Origin: Streptomyces lydicus
GTDB taxonomy: Bacteria > Actinomycetota > Actinomycetes > Streptomycetales > Streptomycetaceae
NCBI RefSeq assembly: GCF_001729485.1
Contig: NZ_CP017157.1
Span: 5,394,001-5,458,000, forward strand
DNA length: 64,000 bases
Reading direction: 5' to 3'
Below, one piece after another: positions 58,374 through 64,000 of this stretch. Both the position numbers and the translations under genes were made by a program. Numbering within the stretch: position 1 is the first letter of the stretch; the number at the start of each line of letters is the position of its first letter. The notes under the pieces are model-generated. The model was not told where the DNA came from, searched no databases, and saw nothing but the letters and a program-made list of their open reading frames with translations.

Positions 58374-60119
58374 CTACCGCTCGGCCTCGGCCTCGGCCGC
58401 ACCGACCGGGTCGCCACCGGCGTCGGACGCCCCGTTGCCGGGCCCGATCCGGATCTCGAAGTCCCCGTCGTAGCGCTCGTGCCCGGCGATCACCGCCATC
58501 TCGACGACCTCCTCGCCCTTCAGCCCCCGGACGATCAGCGGATCGCTGCGCAGGTCGCGCATCAGGGCCCAGCACATCACGATCATCACGACCATGAACG
58601 GCACCGCGACCAGGATGGTCAGATTCTGCAGTCCGGTCAGCGCGTCGCCCGATCCGCCGCCGATCAGCAGCATGATCGCGGCGACCGCGCCGGTCACCAC
58701 GCCCCAGAAGACCACCACGAGCCTGCTCGGCTCGAAGGTCCCCCTCTGCGACAGGGTCCCCATCACGATGGACGCCGCGTCGGCACCGGACACGAAGAAG
58801 ATGCCGACCAGGATCATCACGAGGATGCTCATGACCGTCGCGAGCGGGTACTGGTGCAGTACGTCGAAGAGCTGCCCCTCCGGGGTGTGCGAGCCGTGCA
58901 GCTGCTTGTCCCCCTGAAGCTTGATGGCCGAGCCGCCGAAGACCGCGAACCACAGCAGGCTCACCACGCTCGGCACGAGGATGACCCCGCCGATGAACTG
59001 GCGGATCGTCCGGCCGCGGCTGATCCGGGCGATGAACATGCCCACGAAGGGCGTCCAGGAGATCCACCACGCCCAGTAGAAGACCGTCCAGCTGCGCAGC
59101 CAGCTGCCCACGTCGGCGCCGCTGGCGGCCTCCGTCCGGCCGGCCAGCTGCGGCAGTTCGCCGAGGAAGGAGCCGAGGGAGGTCGGCAGCAGGTTGAGGA
59201 TGAGGACGGTCGGGCCGACCACGAAGACGAAGACCGCCAGGATCAGCGCCAGCACCATATTGATGTTGGACAGCATCTGGACGCCCTTGGCGATGCCGGA
59301 GACCGCGGAGAGGATGAACGCGACGGTCAGCACGGTGATGATGACGACCAGCAGGGTGGTGCTGACGCTGTCCATCCACCCCAGCACCTTGATCCCGCTG
59401 CCGATCTGCAGCGCGCCGAGCCCGAGCGAGGCCGCGGAGCCGAAGAGGGTGGCGAAGATGGCCAGGATGTCGATGACCTGACCGCCCCAGCCGTTGGCCC
59501 GCCGGGCGCCGATCAGGGGGGTGAACACCGCGCTCATCGTCTGCCGTCTCCCCCGCCGGAAGCAGCTGTACGCGATGGCCAGCCCCACGACCGCGTAGAT
59601 GGCCCACGGGTGCAGCGTCCAGTGGAACATCGTGGTGGCCATCGCGGTGTCCATGGCCTGGGCGGCGTCCTTGGGGTCCGTGCCCGGCGGCGGGGTGGTG
59701 AAGTGCCCCAGCGGCTCACTGACGCCGTAGAACATCAGACCGATGCCCATGCCGGCGCTGAACATCATCGCGATCCACGACACGGTGCGGAATTCGGGCT
59801 CCTCGCCCTCCTTGCCGAGCGTGATCCGGCCGTACTTGCTGACGGCCAGCCAGATGGCGAAGATCACGAAGCCGGAGGCGGAGAGGACGAACGCCCACCC
59901 CCCGTTGTCGATCACCCAGTTCAGCATCGAGGTCGATACGTTCTTGAGCGAGGTGGTGGAGGCCGCTCCCCAGGCGATGAAGGCGAGGGTGAGCACCGCG
60001 GTCACGCCGAAGACCACACGGTCGGTCTGCGGGGGCCCGGTCGGCCGCGGGCCGTCGGGGAGGTCCGTCACGGATGACGTGCCACCCCCGTCTTCGGCCT
60101 GTCTGGCTGTGTCCGTCAC
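58374..60119 (-). CDS. BCCT-family betaine/choline transporter
   Basis: A 581-residue transporter with about 12 membrane helices. GMGIGLMFYGVSEPLGHF and the family signature TVFYWAWWISWTPFVGMF followed by IARISRGRTIRQF are intact; a Trp-rich substrate box is present. The family imports betaine, choline or carnitine with Na+ or H+, mostly for osmoprotection. Acidic N- and C-terminal tails are cytoplasmic. GTG at 60119 lies 3 nt after the stop of the peptidase gene, with AAAGG inside that gene, so the two are co-transcribed. Confidence 0.92.
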   Translation of the reverse strand: MTDTARQAEDGGGTSSVTDLPDGPRPTGPPQTDRVVFGVTAVLTLAFIAWGAASTTSLKNVSTSMLNWVIDNGGWAFVLSASGFVIFAIWLAVSKYGRITLGKEGEEPEFRTVSWIAMMFSAGMGIGLMFYGVSEPLGHFTTPPPGTDPKDAAQAMDTAMATTMFHWTLHPWAIYAVVGLAIAYSCFRRGRRQTMSAVFTPLIGARRANGWGGQVIDILAIFATLFGSAASLGLGALQIGSGIKVLGWMDSVSTTLLVVIITVLTVAFILSAVSGIAKGVQMLSNINMVLALILAVFVFVVGPTVLILNLLPTSLGSFLGELPQLAGRTEAASGADVGSWLRSWTVFYWAWWISWTPFVGMFIARISRGRTIRQFIGGVILVPSVVSLLWFAVFGGSAIKLQGDKQLHGSHTPEGQLFDVLHQYPLATVMSILVMILVGIFFVSGADAASIVMGTLSQRGTFEPSRLVVVFWGVVTGAVAAIMLLIGGGSGDALTGLQNLTILVAVPFMVVMIVMCWALMRDLRSDPLIVRGLKGEEVVEMAVIAGHERYDGDFEIRIGPGNGASDAGGDPVGAAEAEAER

Positions 60120-60122
60120 GCG

Positions 60123-61535
60123 TCAACCTTTCAATTGGCCATATTTTCCCTGGCCTTTACCCCCTTTGATGCCTGGGCAGACGTCCAGCGGCGTCGCGGC
60201 CGTGAGGTGATACGCCGCCCGCTGGTCGAGCAGGAGCGGGACGAGGCCGCGCAGCGACTGCCGCAGCGGGACGACCGCGCCGCCGTCCCGGGCCCGCTGC
60301 CACCGCACGCCGTGCAGCGCCAACTCGCCCTCGACCTGCGCGAACTGTGCCGGGTCGAGGCGGTAGGCGCAGGGCGGGTCGGCCAGCACCTGGTCGGCGG
60401 CCGGGGGGTCGTTGTCCGCGCCGCCGAGGTGGACCGGGCCGCGGTCGGCGTAGCCGGCGAGCCGGGCCGCGGTGGTGGCCGCCTCGATGCGGGCCCGGTG
60501 CCGGTCGAGGAAGGTGAAGGCGCCGTGCAGCGCCGCCATGTGGGAGGCGACCCGGCGCCGGTTGTCAGCCGCCGGACCGCTCTTCCCGGTGGCGGCGAGC
60601 GCGGTGCCGGCGCGACCTCCCCCGCCGGGGGCCGGGAGGGGGTCGACCCGGCTCTCGACGAGCAGCCCGATGGAGCCCTTCACGCCCGCGGTGTTGCGCA
60701 GGATGCGCTCCTGCCCGTCGCCGGCGACCTGCTTGACGGGCTCGCCGGTCTCCGGATCGGTCCAGATGCCGTAGACACCGGTGCTGAATCCGGCCCGCTG
60801 GACGGCCGGTTCGACGAAGTCGTGGGACAGCGCGGTGGACTCGCGGTGCACCGGGTCGGCGGTGTTGAGGTTCCGCGGCCACAGCGACAGCAGGTCCTTC
60901 ACGTAGTACGGGGCGGTGGGGCTGTATTCATGCAGGTCGTAGACGGTGTCGGGGCGGTAGTCGCGGAGCACCGCGGCCATGGCGCGGGCCTCGGCGGTGC
61001 GCAGCGCGAGGTGGTCGCGGTTGATGTCGACACCGTCGGAGTTGGTGCGGGTGTCAGCGGCCCGGCCGTCGGGGTTCGCGGTCGGTAGAACCAGCACGCT
61101 GGTACGGGCGAGGAGGCGTCGGGTCGCCCGGTCCTCGGCGTAGGCGAGGTCGCGGACGGTGGACAGGCACGCCTCGCGTCCGGCCGGCTCGTCGCCGTGC
61201 TGGGAGCAGATCAGCAGCACGGAGTTGCCGCGCCGTACGTCCTCGGCGCTCCGGGGGGCCGGGGCGCCGATGCGGACGAGTTGCAGGGGGCGGCCCTGCG
61301 CGGTGGTGCCGATCCGCTCGACCCGTACCCGGGGGCTGGCGCGGTCGACGGCGGCGAGGAAACTCTGCTCCTCCGGCTGGCTGGTCCAGCGGGCGCCGTG
61401 GCTGGTCTCGAACCCCGTACGGGGCGGGCCGGCGGCGCTGGCGCCGGCGGGCGAGGCGGGCAGGCTTGTGCCGAGGGTGGCGGTCAGGCCGAAGGCCAGG
61501 GCCCCCAGGGCGAGTCGGCGGGAGCGGAGCATCAC
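60123..61535 (-). CDS. secreted M14-family zinc carboxypeptidase
   Basis: A 470-residue exported protein. Signal peptide at 1-34 (SRRLALGALAFGLTATLG, ending near AGASA). The zinc carboxypeptidase domain has QHGDEPAGREA (HxxE zinc ligands), NPDGRAADTRTNSDGVDINRD and DLHEYSPT with the third ligand; GLLVESR may carry the catalytic Glu. The C-terminal part is less conserved. GTG at 61535, with ATG directly next, follows GGAGG by 9 nt. It is upstream of and coupled to the BCCT gene. Confidence 0.87.
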   Translation of the reverse strand: MMLRSRRLALGALAFGLTATLGTSLPASPAGASAAGPPRTGFETSHGARWTSQPEEQSFLAAVDRASPRVRVERIGTTAQGRPLQLVRIGAPAPRSAEDVRRGNSVLLICSQHGDEPAGREACLSTVRDLAYAEDRATRRLLARTSVLVLPTANPDGRAADTRTNSDGVDINRDHLALRTAEARAMAAVLRDYRPDTVYDLHEYSPTAPYYVKDLLSLWPRNLNTADPVHRESTALSHDFVEPAVQRAGFSTGVYGIWTDPETGEPVKQVAGDGQERILRNTAGVKGSIGLLVESRVDPLPAPGGGGRAGTALAATGKSGPAADNRRRVASHMAALHGAFTFLDRHRARIEAATTAARLAGYADRGPVHLGGADNDPPAADQVLADPPCAYRLDPAQFAQVEGELALHGVRWQRARDGGAVVPLRQSLRGLVPLLLDQRAAYHLTAATPLDVCPGIKGGKGQGKYGQLKG

Positions 61536-61626
61536 GGGGAGGTGCCTCCCTTGGGCAGTGGGGGTGGGGGGACGTACTGCCCACGGGGGTGGGCTGCCCG
61601 CGGAGAGATGCTGCCGCGGTGGGTAC

Positions 61627-61651
61627 GGGGCCGCCCGGGGAGGGCGGCCCC
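61627..61651 (-). terminator. terminator of the S15 peptidase gene
   Basis: GGGGCCGCCC (61627-61636) and GGGCGGCCCC (61642-61651), perfect 10-bp stem with a 5-nt loop. A weaker GCCCAC/GTGGGC hairpin follows at 61579-61594. Confidence 0.7.
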
Positions 61652-61658
61652 GGGGTGG

Positions 61659-63635
61659 TCAGCCCGCGTGCGGCAGCCGGCCGGGCGCGTGCGGGGTGAT
61701 CCCGTCCAGCACCGTGCCGCCCGTCCGTGGCGGGGTGCCCGGCGTGGTGGCCCGGGCGAGGGCCGGGGCGCCGCCGGTCAGCGGCAGCCGGGCGGAGGTG
61801 CGGGCCAGGTCCAGGGCGAGCTGCGGGCGGGACGCGGGCGGGTCGATCAGGCCGGCGTCGGTCCCGGCCACGATCAGCCCGAGCCGGTGTCCGGCGGGCA
61901 CGATGTGGTCGGTGGCGGCCAGGTCCAGGGTGAGGGTGTAGGGCTTGCCGGGGGTGAGCGGGCGGCCGTGGTGGGGGTCGGCGTAGTTGCCGAGGTCGGC
62001 CCAGCCACGGCTGAAGACGGTGTGCGCCACCTGCTCGGTGTCGGCCGCGGTCTCCTTGAAGCAGCCGGTGTCGCCCGGGATTCCCGCCCCCCAGCAGGTG
62101 CGCTTGTCGAGGGTGGTGATGCCCTCGCCGTCGGCGGCGTAGTTGCGGATGGTGGCGGGGCCGAGGTCCACCAGGACGGCCGACAGGTGGGCGGTGGAGG
62201 TACTGGGCGTGACGGTGACGGTCACCGTGCCGGAGCCGGACAGCCGCAGCGGCGCGCGCAGCGGCCCGGTGGCGAACCCGGCCTTGGCGGGCGTCGATCG
62301 GTCGATGTGTGCCGCCCAGTCGGCCTCGTTCAGCTTCGGGTCGTCGGTGAAGGTCTCGGTGGTCCCCCGCGGCGCACGGGCGGTGCCGAGGGCGCCGACG
62401 CCGGGGGCGCTGCCGGCGCGGGGCCGCAGGGTGGTGGCCGAGGTGCCGGGCGCGGGCCACTGCGGATCGGTGGACCAGGTGCCGGGCGAACGCTCGATGT
62501 CGGCCATCGGCGCGCGCTCGATGCCGTTGTCGTAGCCCATCAAGTAGTGGTCGAACCAGTGGTGCAGGGTTTTGACCCAGGCGCCGCGCCGGTAGTCGAA
62601 GGGGTCGACGTGTCCGGTCTGGGAGAGCCAGACCTTGCGTTCCACGCCGTGCCGGGCGAGCGCGTCCCACCACTGGCCGGCGTGCCGGGTACGGACGTTG
62701 AGGTCCTGCAGGCCGTGCACCAGGAAGACGCTGGCGCGGACCTTGCCGGCGTCGCGGACGTAGTCCCGCTCGGTCCACAGTCCGGTCCAGTCGCCGCTGC
62801 GCGGCGCGCCCTCGACGAGCTTCTGCTGCACGGCGGCGCAGCGCTTGCGCGCGTCGGGGCTGTCGACGAGCTGCGCGAGGGAGTCCGGGCCGGAGTCGTA
62901 GAGCGGGGCGCCCTTGGCGAAGTAGTAGTCGTACCAGGAGGAGATGCCGGCGATCGGGACGATGGTCTTCAGTCCCTTGACGCCGGTGGCCGCGACGCCG
63001 TTGGCGATGGTGGCGTCCCAGCTCTTGCCGATCATGCCGGTGCTGCCGCTGGACCAGCCGGCCGTGACGGGCTTGCCTCCCGTACGGGCCGTATAGGCGC
63101 GGCCTCTGCCGCCGAGCCAGTCGACGACGGCCTTCGCCGACTGGACGTCGGAGCGGCCGCCGACGTCGACGCAGCCGTCGGAGCGGTTGGTCCCCGCCAG
63201 GTCGACCAGGACCGTCGCATAGCCGCGCGGCACGAAGTAGTTGTCGTAGAACAGCGGGAACTGGACCGGGCGGCCCTGTGCGTCGTAGGTCTTCTTCTGG
63301 CTCTCGTTGCCGCGCCCGCAGCAGGAGTAGTACGGGCTGGCATCCATGATGACGGGGACCCGGTGGCCCAGCCGGGCCGGTTCGGACGGCCGCACGACGT
63401 CGACGGCGACGCGGTCGGTCCGCCCGTCCCCGTCGCCGTCGAGCCGGGTGTCCACCCAGACGGATTCGCGTATCGCGCGGTCGTAGGAGTAGACGGGTCT
63501 GCTCTCGCCGGACCGGCTGCCGCCGGGCGCCGCCTGCGCGGCGGCCGGCCCGATCAGGGCGGACAGCAGGGCGGCGACGGCCGCCAGCACGAGCGCTGTG
63601 AAGGGGGTGCGGGGGATCCGCGCAGGATTCGTCAC
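61659..63635 (-). CDS. secreted Xaa-Pro dipeptidyl-peptidase, S15 family
   Basis: A 658-residue exported alpha/beta hydrolase. Signal peptide with cleavage near AAAQAA (about 36). YATVLVDLAGTNRSDGC and GWSSGSTGMIGKSW carry the nucleophile region, LVHGLQDLNVRTRH the Asp and SQTGHVDPF the His. The C-terminal domain is the PepX jelly-roll (SGSGTVTVTVTPS, AGHRLGLIVAGTDAG). The family removes X-Pro dipeptides or acts on cocaine/cephalosporin esters. GTG at 63635 has no Shine-Dalgarno sequence but TACCGT 6 nt upstream, so it is probably leaderless. Confidence 0.88.
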   Translation of the reverse strand: MTNPARIPRTPFTALVLAAVAALLSALIGPAAAQAAPGGSRSGESRPVYSYDRAIRESVWVDTRLDGDGDGRTDRVAVDVVRPSEPARLGHRVPVIMDASPYYSCCGRGNESQKKTYDAQGRPVQFPLFYDNYFVPRGYATVLVDLAGTNRSDGCVDVGGRSDVQSAKAVVDWLGGRGRAYTARTGGKPVTAGWSSGSTGMIGKSWDATIANGVAATGVKGLKTIVPIAGISSWYDYYFAKGAPLYDSGPDSLAQLVDSPDARKRCAAVQQKLVEGAPRSGDWTGLWTERDYVRDAGKVRASVFLVHGLQDLNVRTRHAGQWWDALARHGVERKVWLSQTGHVDPFDYRRGAWVKTLHHWFDHYLMGYDNGIERAPMADIERSPGTWSTDPQWPAPGTSATTLRPRAGSAPGVGALGTARAPRGTTETFTDDPKLNEADWAAHIDRSTPAKAGFATGPLRAPLRLSGSGTVTVTVTPSTSTAHLSAVLVDLGPATIRNYAADGEGITTLDKRTCWGAGIPGDTGCFKETAADTEQVAHTVFSRGWADLGNYADPHHGRPLTPGKPYTLTLDLAATDHIVPAGHRLGLIVAGTDAGLIDPPASRPQLALDLARTSARLPLTGGAPALARATTPGTPPRTGGTVLDGITPHAPGRLPHAG

Positions 63636-63641
63636 GGGCGG

Positions 63642-63647
63642 ACGGTA
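63642..63647 (-). promoter_or_regulatory. -10 element of the S15 peptidase gene
   Basis: TACCGT on the minus strand ends 6 nt before the GTG start; TTACGC 18 nt further upstream may be the -35. Confidence 0.4.
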
Positions 63648-63777
63648 GCGCGGCTCAACTCCCCTGCGTAAGGGTGCAGATGACGACCGCCGTGGCGGAG
63701 GGGGACGGCGGTGCGCCGCGCCCCCGGCGGGACAAAGGGTGGTTCATGTCGGTCATGTGTCAGATCGAGCCATGTCC

Positions 63778-63807
63778 ATGACGCCACGGTGGCGGGCTGC
63801 ATAGGGT
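63778..63807 (+). promoter_or_regulatory. promoter of the M1 peptidase gene
   Basis: ATGACG (63778-63783) and TAGGGT (63802-63807) are separated by 18 nt, about 38 nt before the start codon. Confidence 0.5.
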
Positions 63808-63844
63808 CTCGAACAGAGCCATCCCCCTACGAGTTGGAGGACTC

Positions 63845-64000
63845 GTGCGTCACAGACTCCTCGTGCCGGGCGCGGCCGCGCTCAGTCTCCTGCTGGCGAT
63901 CCCGGCTTCCGCGGCCAGCTTCACCCCCGGCGCTCCGGGCGTGGGCGACACCTACTACCCCGAGAGCGGAAACGGCGGATACGACGTTTCCCACTACGAC
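63845..64000 (+). CDS. secreted M1-family metallopeptidase, 5' part only
   Basis: The first 52 codons of a gene cut by the window edge. GTG at 63845 follows GGAGG by 4 nt. The N terminus is a Sec signal (RHRLLVPGAAALSLLLAIPA, cleavage near SAAS), followed by PGVGDTYYPESGNGGYDVSH, which is the usual start of the M1 aminopeptidase N-terminal domain in streptomycetes. The HExxH zinc site lies outside the window. It is divergent from the S15 peptidase gene. Confidence 0.75.
   Translation, partial: MRHRLLVPGAAALSLLLAIPASAASFTPGAPGVGDTYYPESGNGGYDVSHYD

Noticed and set aside
61197..63671. Plus-strand frame of 824 codons opposite the S15 peptidase
   Set aside because: Gly/Val/Ala-rich shadow; the minus strand has signal peptide and catalytic motifs.
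1..64000. Insertion sequences, prophage, integrase or attachment sites
   Set aside because: No transposase, integrase or phage genes, and no duplicated tRNA 3' end beside the initiator tRNA.

Overview
High-GC actinobacterial chromosome with strong G/C preference at third codon positions, frequent GTG/TTG starts and mostly hairpin-only terminators without U tracts. The gene content points to Streptomyces or a close relative: a conservon (cvn) operon, a WhiJ/DUF397/RsbW-like ATPase set, a SapA-like secreted protein, a complete hopanoid operon with its own dxs, a nearby idi, and an SCO6745-like gene. From memory, hopanoid genes and idi also lie close together in S. coelicolor. I see no PKS/NRPS cluster, insertion sequence, prophage or CRISPR array.

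Layout. 1-6 kb: a truncated alpha/beta hydrolase, a large Tat-exported TolB-propeller/amidohydrolase and an acyl-CoA dehydrogenase-like flavoprotein. 6-10 kb: conservon cvnA-D plus a GAF protein (minus strand). 10.3-16 kb: SapA-like protein, metallo-beta-lactamase-fold hydrolase, GNAT, FAD oxidoreductase, PfkB kinase. 16-18.7 kb: SAM methyltransferase, DUF397 and WhiJ-like XRE regulator, divergent from an RsbW-like ATPase across a perfect 15-bp palindrome. 18.8-20.7 kb: SGNH hydrolase and tyrosine phosphatase. 20.8-32.5 kb: hopanoid operon (hpnC-hpnD-hpnE-prenyl synthase-shc-hpnG-hpnH-dxs-hpnO). 32.9-40 kb: a seven-gene operon with two CDP-alcohol phosphotransferases, a cytidylyltransferase, a glycerol-1-phosphate dehydrogenase-like enzyme, a GT2 glycosyltransferase and an ABC-2 exporter. 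40.5-50 kb: idi, a second RsbW-like ATPase, initiator tRNA, ABC-F ATPase, an enoyl-CoA hydratase-like protein, a DJ-1/PfpI protein beside a GlxA-type regulator, SCO6745-like protein and Tex. 50-54 kb: chloramphenicol-type MFS exporter behind a probable leader-peptide attenuator, and a FUSC transporter. 54-58.3 kb: HTH regulator divergent from a secreted ricin-lectin/aerolysin-like toxin, an orphan double-glycine-leader peptide and a frameshifted D-amino-acid oxidase. 58.4-64 kb: BCCT transporter, secreted M14 and S15 peptidases and the start of an M1 peptidase.

How the genes work together. In the hopanoid block DXS feeds the MEP pathway, the prenyl synthase makes farnesyl diphosphate, HpnC/D/E make squalene, SHC cyclises it, and HpnH, HpnG and HpnO build the aminated C35 side chain. 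The adjacent operon looks like an envelope polymer or phospholipid pathway: activate a polyol phosphate with CTP, transfer it twice, glycosylate, and export through a TagGH-like ABC transporter. Its glycerol-1-phosphate dehydrogenase makes it the best candidate here for an undescribed system. Other notable items are the attenuator of the MFS gene, the orphan GG-leader peptide, the lectin/pore-former pair with its divergent regulator, and several genes whose -10 element lies 6-7 nt before the start codon, as expected for leaderless mRNAs.
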